Source: SIG710 sp045587665 (GTDB lineage Bacteria; Bacillota; Clostridia; Oscillospirales; CAG-272). Taken from it: DNA of 5,152 nt. The stretch is taken from positions 1-5,152 of the forward strand of contig JAZNCT010000066.1 in assembly GCA_045587665.1 (NCBI GenBank), given 5' to 3'. The first letter of the stretch is position 1. Each line of letters begins with the position of its first letter. Below are positions 1-5,152 of this stretch, in pieces. The notes beneath the pieces are model-generated. The model was not told the DNA's origin. It saw nothing but the letters and a program-made list of their open reading frames with translations, and did no database searches. A program made the position numbers and the translations under genes.

Positions 1-155
1 ACTTTGACGGTGTGGAAAAGGAATGTTCCGTTGATGAACTTGAAGCAAATCCAAACGCTTGCTTTGTCCGAGTGGTAAGCGGAAACAGCCTTGACGATGT
101 GCAAAGAATATTAAACAGAATTGAGGCGATAGCGTATGCAGAAGAAAATCTATGA
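1..155 (+). CDS. 3' end of an unidentified gene (partial)
   Basis: The reading frame is open from the left edge (first full codon at 3) and ends in TGA at 153-155, giving about 50 C-terminal residues that begin FDGVEKECSVDEL and end AIAYAEENL. The piece is acidic and soluble, with a likely amphipathic helix near the end (DDVQRILNRIEAIAYAEE), and has no membrane segment. I do not recognise the family. The frame choice is supported by its protein-like composition and by its tight overlap with the next gene on the same strand, which starts inside it at 136. The two are probably one transcription unit of accessory type. The start and most of the protein lie outside the window, so no function is proposed. 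Confidence 0.6.
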   Translation, partial: FDGVEKECSVDELEANPNACFVRVVSGNSLDDVQRILNRIEAIAYAEENL

Positions 156-375
156 AAGGCTTTCCGATCTTGAAAAAGAGATGTACCGTGATGTGTGGGC
201 AGATGTTACATACAAGGACGGCACACAAAAGCGTATCAAAATGTTAGATGTTTTGAGCCTTTACACAAACGGCGGTACACCGCCACAGATAGCAGATGTA
301 TCATTTATCGGTAATACATCTAATCAAGGGATATTGCCTGACCTTGTAAAATATCTGATTGAAACTAACCGATAA
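136..375 (+). CDS. Small hypothetical protein, 79 aa, accessory region
   Basis: This is a short soluble protein that I cannot assign to a family. The N-terminal 20 residues are charged and helical (YERLSDLEKEMYRDVWADV). They are followed by a probable beta-hairpin (VTYKDGTQKRIKMLDVLSLY) and a Gly/Pro-rich segment (TNGGTPPQIADVSF). There are no Cys or His clusters, no signal peptide and no transmembrane helix. The ATG at 136 is preceded by GAGG at 123-126, nine bases away, inside the upstream reading frame. The 20-bp overlap suggests translational coupling. A strong intrinsic terminator begins ten bases after the stop. Its lack of any link to the ribosomal genes it faces suggests cargo of an integrated element. 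That is inference, since no integrase, relaxase or phage gene is visible here. Confidence 0.7.
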   Translation: MQKKIYERLSDLEKEMYRDVWADVTYKDGTQKRIKMLDVLSLYTNGGTPPQIADVSFIGNTSNQGILPDLVKYLIETNR

Positions 376-384
376 AAGCAAAAA

Positions 385-422
385 AGCGGTTGAGGATTTT
401 ACACCTTAACCGCTGATTTTTT
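385..422 (+). terminator. Intrinsic terminator of the 79-aa gene unit
   Basis: An 11-bp stem (AGCGGTTGAGG at 385-395 with CCTTAACCGCT at 404-414, one G-U pair) closes an 8-base loop and is followed by GATTTTTT. It lies ten bases after the stop at 375 and in the right orientation to end the + strand unit, so it blocks read-through into antisense rpsI. Confidence 0.85.
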
Positions 423-438
423 ATAATTTTTGAGCGTT

Positions 439-460
439 CGGACATCAAACGGACATCAAA
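439..460. repeat. Perfect 11-bp tandem repeat
   Basis: The sequence CGGACATCAAA occurs twice in a row, at 439-449 and 450-460, with no mismatch. It lies between two hairpins in the non-coding gap between the accessory gene and rpsI. Short direct repeats near an integration junction can be arm-type binding sites of a tyrosine recombinase. That role is inference and no recombinase is in view. Confidence 0.7.
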
Positions 461-464
461 ACAG

Positions 465-501
465 AAACGCCGTTCTGCAAAATCTCGCAAAAACGGCGTT
501 T
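465..501. terminator. Hairpin, likely bidirectional terminator for rpsI
   Basis: A 10-bp perfect stem (AAACGCCGTT at 465-474 with AACGGCGTTT at 492-501) has a 17-base interior in which TGC/GCA can pair further. On the + strand it continues into a T-rich run (TTCTCTGTTTTT). On the - strand the tail is CTGTTTTG, a weaker U-tract. It is the only strong hairpin soon after the rpsI stop and so is the likely end of the rplM-rpsI transcript. It may also back up the + strand terminator just before it. Confidence 0.65.
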
Positions 502-546
502 TTCTCTGTTTTTCTCTTGTCTTCTCGCTTTTTGATAATGTTGTAA

Positions 547-948
547 TTATCTCTTTGAGAACTGAGGAGCACGACGAGCGCCCTTGAGTCCGTACTTCTT
601 TCTTTCCTTCATACGAGGGTCACGAGTGAGAAGTCCTGCCTTCTTGAGTGCGGGTCTGTTAGCTTCATCTGCCTGGAGAAGAGCACGCGCTACGCCATGA
701 CGGATAGCACCTGCCTGTCCGGAAATACCACCGCCGCAAACATTTGCGATGATGTCAAACTTACCCTCTGCGCCGATTACGCCAAAGGGCTGGTTTACGA
801 TGAGCTTGAGTGTTTCAAGTCCAAAATATTCGTCGATATTGCGACCGTTGATTGTAACGTTACCTGTGCCGGGAACGAGACGAACACGAGCCACAGACTT
901 CTTTCTTCTGCCTGTGCCGTAAAAATAAGGCTTTGCACTTGTATACAT
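547..948 (-). CDS. rpsI: 30S ribosomal protein S9 (uS9)
   Basis: S9 is a small-subunit protein in the head of the 30S particle, and its C-terminal tail reaches the P-site tRNA. The 133-residue product matches the usual length of about 130. It has the N-terminal YGTGRRKKSVARVRL block (residues 10-24), the family signature GGGISGQAG with RHGVARAL (72-90), the DPRMKERKKYG block (110-120) and the basic tail RRAPQFSKR. The ATG at 946-948 is preceded by GGAAGGA around 960-966, which sits beside the rplM stop codon. The gap to rplM is 20 bp, so the two genes are co-transcribed in the usual L13-S9 order. No residue appears abnormal. The 3' end faces accessory DNA (see findings). Confidence 0.98.
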   Translation of the reverse strand: MYTSAKPYFYGTGRRKKSVARVRLVPGTGNVTINGRNIDEYFGLETLKLIVNQPFGVIGAEGKFDIIANVCGGGISGQAGAIRHGVARALLQADEANRPALKKAGLLTRDPRMKERKKYGLKGARRAPQFSKR

Positions 949-968
949 ATCCTATTTACCGTCCTTCC

Positions 969-1397
969 TTAAACTTCATAAGGAGTAGGCTGCTGAGCCT
1001 GCTGATTATGTTCTGCGCCTGCGTATACCTTAAGGCGAGTGATTGCTGTTCTTCCGATAGAGTTGTGAGGAAGCATACCCTTAACTGCCAGCTGCATTGC
1101 AAACTCGGGCTTTGTTGCCATAAGGGTCTTATAGTTAACTTCCTTGAGACCGCCGATATAACCGGAATGGTGACGGTAGAACTTCTGCTCAAGCTTCTTA
1201 CCTGTGAGAATAGCCTTTGATGCGTTGATGATTACAACGTATTCGCCGCAGTCTACGTGAGGTGTGAACTCGGGGCGGTGTTTGCCTCTTAAAATTGTTG
1301 CAGCAGCAACTGCTGTCTTACCAAGGGGCTTGTTTGCCGCATCGATAACATACCACTTACGCTCTACGGTTTCTTTTTTTGCCATAAATGTGGACAT
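969..1397 (-). CDS. rplM: 50S ribosomal protein L13 (uL13)
   Basis: L13 is an early-assembly protein of the large ribosomal subunit and binds 23S rRNA. The 142-residue product is of normal length. It shows the MSTFMAKKETVERKWYVIDA start typical of Clostridia, LRGKHRPEFTPHVDCG (36-51), LTGKKLEQKFYRHHSG (64-79) and the family signature VKGMLPHNSIGR running to LKVYAGAEH (105-130). The frame is open 24 codons further upstream. The ATG at 1395-1397 is the right start because GGAGG lies seven or eight bases before it, the known L13 N-terminus begins there, and the upstream extension would cross the promoter. It is the first gene of the rplM-rpsI operon. The usual GRLA after position 25 reads GKTA here, which is a minor variation. 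Confidence 0.98.
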   Translation of the reverse strand: MSTFMAKKETVERKWYVIDAANKPLGKTAVAAATILRGKHRPEFTPHVDCGEYVVIINASKAILTGKKLEQKFYRHHSGYIGGLKEVNYKTLMATKPEFAMQLAVKGMLPHNSIGRTAITRLKVYAGAEHNQQAQQPTPYEV

Positions 1398-1440
1398 TTT
1401 AGAATCCTCCGTAAATAATATAGATATTTTTGACTTTGAT

Positions 1441-1469
1441 ATTATAACACTTCTCTTTCCCTTTGTCAA
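1441..1469 (-). promoter_or_regulatory. Consensus sigma-A promoter of rplM-rpsI
   Basis: On the - strand a perfect TTGACA (1464-1469) and a perfect TATAAT (1441-1446) are separated by 17 bases. Transcription should start near 1434, giving a leader of about 37 bases up to the rplM ATG. Runs of A and T directly upstream of the -35 box (about 1471-1502) could act as an UP element. The very strong promoter fits a ribosomal protein operon. The leader is short and AT-rich, and I see no structured autoregulatory L13 leader in it. Confidence 0.9.
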
Positions 1470-1570
1470 GTGTTTTTTTGAAAAAAGTTAAATATTTTAA
1501 TTTAGATATTTCATATCTCGTTTTTTCTCTGTTTTTCATATCATTTGCTCGTTTTTTTGGCAAAGCAATT

Positions 1571-1899
1571 TCAAAAATTTAAATCGGCATCAAATGAATA
1601 GATATAGCGCAGTCCGTTATAATTCTTCAGACCTATTGAAATCCCCTTTGCCGGAAGCGAATCATACTTAACTGCCTTTACCTCTGTTGCGCCTCCCAAA
1701 AGTGTTGTGTTTACCTTTTCAAGTTGAGCTTCACTGAAACATATCACCTTTGTTTTGAACCGTCAAAAGAGGTTGAGGCAACGCTAGTTATATTTTCTGT
1801 TTCGCTAACCGCAATATCCGGTGTGCTGAGTAAAACGGTAAACTGATTTACATTCTTAAAATACGCCTTTTCATCGGTTGAATAGTTTTCTATCTGATT
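1571..1899 (-). pseudogene. Frameshifted, 5'-truncated gene remnant
   Basis: Two adjacent protein-like stretches lie in different - strand frames. The upstream part (about 1899 down to 1744) reads NQIENYSTDEKAYF, then VNQFTVLLSTPDIAVSETEN, then SFDGSK before a TGA at 1744-1746. The downstream part (about 1762 down to the TGA at 1571-1573) reads TKVICFSEAQLEKVN, then LPAKGISIGLKNYNG and RYIYSFDADLNF. They join if one A is restored in the A4 run at 1753-1756 (T on the + strand), giving a continuous stretch of about 109 residues. No ATG, GTG or TTG start is found in frame between the terminator at 1919 and the coding-like part, so the 5' end also seems to be lost. The composition (Ser/Thr/Asn-rich, alternating beta-type pattern) suggests the end of a secreted or surface protein. 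The family is not recognised. Confidence 0.6.
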
Positions 1900-1918
1900 A
1901 AAAATGAGGAGCCATACT

Positions 1919-1958
1919 AAAAAACTGTCTCAGGAAAATTCCTGAGACAGCTTTTTTT
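1919..1958. terminator. Strong bidirectional terminator after the esterase
   Basis: A perfect 10-bp stem (CTGTCTCAGG at 1925-1934, CCTGAGACAG at 1941-1950) closes a 6-base loop. On the - strand it starts six bases after the esterase stop and is followed by six T (1924-1919), so it ends esterase transcription. On the + strand it is followed by seven T (1952-1958), so it would work in that direction too, although no + strand gene precedes it. Confidence 0.92.
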
Positions 1959-4053
1959 AATCGTGACGGGCAACTTCGCTAAACGAATATCTCTGCTGAA
2001 TTTTATTGGAATCGGGATAAGCATGGCCCATATTCTGAACATAGACAATATCCTTACCGCAGCTTAGCTCATTATACATTGCTGTTATTCCCGAGGGAAC
2101 ACAGGTCACATCACCAAGCCCAACCATTATCTTCACAGGGCATTTGATTCTGCGCGCGAAAAAGCAGGTGTCATAATAAAGCATTTGAGGCAATGAAGAG
2201 CCGTAGCTTTTCTTTTTACCGTTATTTACCCCCTGTTTATCGCACATTGCAGGTACATCTGCTGTGCAAAAAGTAACATCATCATCAAGTGCTGCGGTGA
2301 AAAGGGCTTGATATCCGCCCTCGCTCATACCTGCTACCTTGAGTGTCCTCTCATCCCAAAGACCTTCCCCCTCAGCTCCAAAATAGGATTTCACCCACCT
2401 GAGTGCCTGAAGATCTCGCATAACCATATAGCTATAGAATACTTCTGAGGGAGCAACCGAAGAATCAGAAGGCAAAGCATAGCTTTTCAGCGTTGTTTTT
2501 GAAAGCTCGCTGTAGTATTCTGCTCCCATTTTGCTCGGAATACTGTGTCCGTTTACTGACACGCAGATATAATCACTCTTTTTCGAAAGATGCGTTTCTG
2601 TGCTCCTCACACCCGCACCCATAAATTTCACATATATTCCAAGAGAACCGGGAGCGGCATTTTTGGGAACACTTACATAAATTGCCGAATATGTTTCGCC
2701 TGTCCAGCGAGTGTCACCGGGACAATTGATCTTTACATCGTATACATAATGTGAGCTTGTTGAGCCGTCTTCTGTCATTTCAAGAGCAACAGGCTCAAAA
2801 CTCAAAAGCCTTTCAAGCTGTGAGTCCCAAAATTCTTCATAATCTTCAGGCTCCTCGGCAGACACCTTGATATTTTCCATATCGGCAGCAGCACCTGCGC
2901 TGCATTTATCCACCTCTTCTATAATGTTCCCTTCTCCGTCACAGGCATAAACCGTTAAAAGAACAAAACCGGGCATATCCATTTTTGTTTCAAGTTCAAG
3001 CACTCCGCTTCCACCGGCTGAAATGCCGGAAACCGCTTCACCGCCCTCGGGGCTGATAGTCCATGTGAACAGTGGGCAAGAACGAAGCTCATCGCCTGCA
3101 AAGAGCTTGACACTAAATTTTATGTTTTCGCCAACCTTGTATGAAAGGGGGTCTTTATCTGTTTCAACAACAAAATATTTTGGGGAATTCACATCCTCAA
3201 GAACAGAAGGCTCTGCTGTTCCGGCACAGGAAGCGTCTATATCAATTATTTCACCTTCATCAGCACAGCTCGGTATATGCTTAAAAAACTCGTCAAAAGC
3301 AATTCCAAGCGAGACGCTGTCGGCTCCGGTTATATAAAAAGAACCGTCCTTTGCATAATTCTTGTATTTACCCTCCCCAAGCTCTTTATCAATGCTAATG
3401 AACAGATTTTTCTCAGCAGGTGAATCGGTGAGAGGCATTTGATATCCAAAAACAGCCGCAATTCTATCTCTTAAAGCATTTATAAATGTTGAAGAAAAAT
3501 TTGACTGCTTTACGATAGTATAATCCTTCATATTCATACCGTTTATCAATAGCTCAGGATACTCATAGACATATTCATATTTTTCGCCCTGTTTGAGTTT
3601 TATTGCATTTTCACTGTTTTCAATATAATTTGCAATAAAATATTCAACTGCGTCAACAGTATCAGCATTTGTGCCGCCAATAATCACTATTTTTGAACCA
3701 ACATATTCGATAACAAAGCTTTTCGGGGCAATTTTTGAATACTTTTTACTGTCTTCCCTCTTTGTTATTCCAATAAGTATCTCAAATTCACTTTCTTTTG
3801 TAAGTTCTATAAAATCTGTTCCAAGATTTACGGTTTTTCCGCTTGCAGCTTGCAGTGCATTTTGTAAAGCTACCGCAGCACTGCTGACCTCTTTTGCAGA
3901 TGTGTCTCCTTTTATAAGTGTAAACTTAAAAAGATCCCCCACATCACTTTCGGTGTCCAAAGCATTTTTTACGCTGTCTTCGGTGTTTCCGCAGGAAAAA
4001 ACCATCAACAGCATTAAAATCATGATAGTTAACAAATAGACTGTTTTTTTCAT
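1957..4053 (-). CDS. Surface lipoprotein with acetyl xylan esterase-type (CE7-like) hydrolase domain
   Basis: This is a probable secreted carbohydrate esterase of 698 residues, tethered to the outer face of the membrane. Residues 1-21 are a lipoprotein signal (MKKT, a hydrophobic core, then the lipobox VFSC with Cys21). Residues about 42-145 and 169-260 look like two related alpha/beta modules of the type found before glycosidase catalytic domains; both share a late SFxI..xxS....GT/GA pattern. Residues about 290-395 look like an Ig-like beta domain (VGENIKFSVKLF, FVLLTVYACDGEGN). Residues about 400-698 form an alpha/beta hydrolase resembling the acetyl xylan esterase family: EEFWDSQL entry helix, nucleophile Ser577 in GMSEGG, Asp648 in GLGDVTCVPS and His677 in NMGHAYPD, so the triad is complete. 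The ATG at 4051-4053 has GGGAGG seven bases upstream. The substrate is inferred: acetylated xylan or another acetylated glycan, although an ester of another kind is possible. Confidence 0.88.
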   Translation of the reverse strand: MKKTVYLLTIMILMLLMVFSCGNTEDSVKNALDTESDVGDLFKFTLIKGDTSAKEVSSAAVALQNALQAASGKTVNLGTDFIELTKESEFEILIGITKREDSKKYSKIAPKSFVIEYVGSKIVIIGGTNADTVDAVEYFIANYIENSENAIKLKQGEKYEYVYEYPELLINGMNMKDYTIVKQSNFSSTFINALRDRIAAVFGYQMPLTDSPAEKNLFISIDKELGEGKYKNYAKDGSFYITGADSVSLGIAFDEFFKHIPSCADEGEIIDIDASCAGTAEPSVLEDVNSPKYFVVETDKDPLSYKVGENIKFSVKLFAGDELRSCPLFTWTISPEGGEAVSGISAGGSGVLELETKMDMPGFVLLTVYACDGEGNIIEEVDKCSAGAAADMENIKVSAEEPEDYEEFWDSQLERLLSFEPVALEMTEDGSTSSHYVYDVKINCPGDTRWTGETYSAIYVSVPKNAAPGSLGIYVKFMGAGVRSTETHLSKKSDYICVSVNGHSIPSKMGAEYYSELSKTTLKSYALPSDSSVAPSEVFYSYMVMRDLQALRWVKSYFGAEGEGLWDERTLKVAGMSEGGYQALFTAALDDDVTFCTADVPAMCDKQGVNNGKKKSYGSSLPQMLYYDTCFFARRIKCPVKIMVGLGDVTCVPSGITAMYNELSCGKDIVYVQNMGHAYPDSNKIQQRYSFSEVARHD

Positions 4054-4079
4054 TTTTTTGCCTCCCTTTTAATATGAAT

Positions 4080-4108
4080 ATTATATATCAAATGCAAAAA
4101 ATTGTCAA
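4080..4108 (-). promoter_or_regulatory. Consensus sigma-A promoter of the esterase gene
   Basis: On the - strand, TTGACA (4103-4108) and TATAAT (4080-4085) are both perfect and 17 bases apart. The expected start near 4073 leaves a leader of about 20 bases containing the GGGAGG site (4061-4066). No operator or catabolite-repression-like palindrome is visible between the promoter and the gene, so the enzyme may be expressed constitutively. Confidence 0.85.
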
Positions 4109-4118
4109 TAAGGTATAT

Positions 4119-4124
4119 TATAAT
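4119..4124 (+). promoter_or_regulatory. Possible -10 box for the S1-domain gene
   Basis: TATAAT at 4119-4124 lies 49 bases before the + strand ATG. No good -35 is found at 16-18 bp; TTGTCA at 4102-4107 is only 11 bp away. If used, this promoter overlaps the divergent esterase promoter, whose -35 box ends at 4108. Two overlapping palindromes (CCCGGG at 4128-4133, GCATATGC at 4133-4140) sit near the expected start site. Their role is unknown. Confidence 0.45.
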
Positions 4125-4173
4125 TCACCCGGGCATATGCTTTAACAAGCAAAAACTTAGGAGGAAAAAAGCA

Positions 4174-5145
4174 ATGGGTATAAACAGCTATGGCCCTGAA
4201 GGCACAAGAATCGGAAAACAGGAGAACAGAGAGCTGATATCTTCTCTGCAAGGTCTTGAAAAGGCAATGAATCAAGGAAAAATACTTGAAGCAATTGCTA
4301 TTGTTTGCGACAGTAATATGAATCTGCACGTTGACCTTTACGGCATAGAGGGGATAATTGAACGCTCTGAAGCAATGCTTAATGCAAAAGGTGAAGATAT
4401 TAAAGATATCGCTATAATAACGAGAGTTGGAAAGCCTGTTTGCTTTAAGATTTTATCTATCGAAAAAAAAGGCGACAAAAACATCGCCTATCTTTCAAGA
4501 CGCGCCGCTCAACTTGAATGTAAAACCAATTTTATTTCTGACCTTATTTGCGGTGATATTATTAAGGCAAAAATTACACATCTTGAAAGCTTTGGAGCTT
4601 TTGTTGATATCGGATGCGGAATATCCTCACTACTTTCGGTGGACTGTATATCTGTTTCAAGAATCTCTCATCCAAGAGACAGACTTTCATGCGGGCAGAT
4701 GATCGACGTTGTAGTTAAGCTTATCGACAGTTCTAACGGCAGAATTTTTGTGAGCCGAAAAGAACTCCTTGGAACCTGGGAAGAAAACGCCTCTCTCTTC
4801 ACTCAAGGCCAAACCGTTGCAGGAATAATCAGAAGCATAGAAAGCTATGGAGTTTTTGTTGAGCTGACACCAAATCTTGCGGGGCTTGCAGAGTTGAGAG
4901 AGGATATGTCGATGCAAAGCATTTCTCCCGGACAGAGAGCTGCAGTATACATAAAAAGTATTATTCCGGAAAGAATGAAGATAAAGCTGGTTCTTATTGA
5001 CTCAAGCGGTTCTGAAACAGAAAAGATCTGCACTTCACAGGAAAAAATCTTTATTAGCTCAGAAAGCACAGCGCACATTGACAGTTGGAGATATTCTCCC
5101 GAAACTTCTTCAAAAGTTATTGAAACAGTTTTTGAGAGTTACTGA
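4174..5145 (+). CDS. S1 RNA-binding domain protein (ribosomal protein S1-like, three domains)
   Basis: This is a cytoplasmic RNA-binding protein of 323 residues. The ATG at 4174 is chosen because AGGAGG lies at 4159-4164, nine bases upstream; the open frame continues 24 codons further but would cross the promoter region. Residues about 28-112 form a divergent first S1-type domain (KILEAIAIVCDS, NLHVDLYGIEGIIER, ending in LSRRAAQ). Residues about 126-199 are a clear S1 domain (GDIIKAKITHLESFGAFVDIG, then IFVSRKELLGTW). Residues about 212-276 are another (GQTVAGIIRSIESYGVFVEL). The last 45 residues are Ser/Glu-rich and probably disordered. Genuine bacterial S1 usually has four to six domains, so this is more likely a short S1 paralogue or the short clostridial S1 form than full-length RpsA. 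It is divergent from the esterase gene, and no partner gene follows before the window ends. Confidence 0.85.
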   Translation: MGINSYGPEGTRIGKQENRELISSLQGLEKAMNQGKILEAIAIVCDSNMNLHVDLYGIEGIIERSEAMLNAKGEDIKDIAIITRVGKPVCFKILSIEKKGDKNIAYLSRRAAQLECKTNFISDLICGDIIKAKITHLESFGAFVDIGCGISSLLSVDCISVSRISHPRDRLSCGQMIDVVVKLIDSSNGRIFVSRKELLGTWEENASLFTQGQTVAGIIRSIESYGVFVELTPNLAGLAELREDMSMQSISPGQRAAVYIKSIIPERMKIKLVLIDSSGSETEKICTSQEKIFISSESTAHIDSWRYSPETSSKVIETVFESY

Positions 5146-5152
5146 TAACAAA

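Noticed and set aside
376..545. - strand open frame after rpsI reading FDVRLMSERSK, as a possible integrase tail
   Set aside because: It has no start or ribosome binding site, passes through both hairpins, and has no recognisable catalytic motif. It is better read as non-coding.
956..1192. 78-codon - strand frame inside rplM
   Set aside because: It is a shifted-frame shadow of rplM with no ribosome binding site and low-quality protein composition.
697..1220. + strand open frames of 91 and 95 codons across rpsI and rplM
   Set aside because: They are antisense to well-recognised ribosomal protein genes, are rich in Cys and rare patterns, and lack ribosome binding sites.
1398..1469. 24-residue N-terminal extension of L13
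   Set aside because: It would require translation from within the -35 box of the promoter, and the conserved N-terminus plus GGAGG place the start at 1397.
1504..1537. Hairpin AGATAT/ATATCT followed by T6 as a + strand terminator
   Set aside because: The stem is only six A/T-rich pairs and no + strand gene lies upstream to be terminated.
1544..1566. TTTGC/GCAAA inverted repeat as a terminator of the remnant
   Set aside because: The stem is only five pairs with a long loop and no proper U-tract on the - strand.
1744..1765. Programmed ribosomal frameshift joining the two halves of the remnant
   Set aside because: The site (TCAAAAC) is not a canonical X-XXY-YYZ slippery heptamer, no downstream stimulatory hairpin is obvious, and the gene lacks a start codon. 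A plain single-base deletion in a decaying gene is simpler.
3023..4039. + strand open frames of 104 and 122 codons opposite the esterase
   Set aside because: They are antisense shadows of a long, motif-bearing coding sequence, with no start signals of their own.
4102..4173. 24-residue N-terminal extension of the S1-domain protein
   Set aside because: It would start at a TTG overlapping the promoter elements, has no ribosome binding site and reads as non-protein-like. AGGAGG points to 4174.
4427..5078. Frames of 74-91 codons overlapping the S1-domain gene on both strands
   Set aside because: The S1-domain frame explains the region fully. The others have no start signals or recognisable domains.

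Overview
The window looks like chromosomal DNA of a low-to-mid GC Clostridia-type Firmicute, probably a gut Oscillospiraceae/Ruminococcus relative. The signs are strong GGAGG-type ribosome binding sites, textbook sigma-A promoters, an L13 that begins MSTFMAK, a secreted lipoprotein esterase of a type common in plant-fibre degraders, and an S1-domain protein of the kind seen in this group. The taxonomic call is inferred from protein character, not from a search.

Layout. Positions 1-~545 (+ strand) hold the end of a two-gene unit of unknown function: the tail of one gene, then a 79-codon gene overlapping it by 20 bp, then a good intrinsic terminator, an 11-bp perfect tandem repeat and a second hairpin. 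This stretch points towards the 3' end of rpsI and is probably the end of an integrated element or other accessory segment. Positions 547-1397 (- strand) are the conserved rplM-rpsI operon (L13 then S9), driven by a perfect TTGACA-17-TATAAT promoter at 1441-1469. Positions 1571-1899 (- strand) hold a decayed, 5'-truncated and frameshifted gene remnant. Positions 1957-4053 (- strand) encode a 698-residue surface lipoprotein with a complete Ser/Asp/His acetyl-xylan-esterase-type hydrolase domain at its C-terminus, ending in a strong bidirectional terminator. A divergent intergenic region (4054-4173) carries a second perfect promoter for the esterase and a weaker one for the + strand gene. Positions 4174-5145 (+ strand) encode a 323-residue protein with three S1 RNA-binding domains.

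How the genes relate. rplM and rpsI form one translation operon. The esterase is probably a monocistronic surface enzyme for polysaccharide deacetylation. The S1-like protein is transcribed away from it and is probably a housekeeping RNA-binding factor. The left end does not belong functionally with the rest. I found no tRNA, rRNA, CRISPR array or complete mobile-element gene, and no clearly new system. The points most worth checking are the rpsI 3'-end junction, the gene remnant and the esterase's N-terminal architecture.
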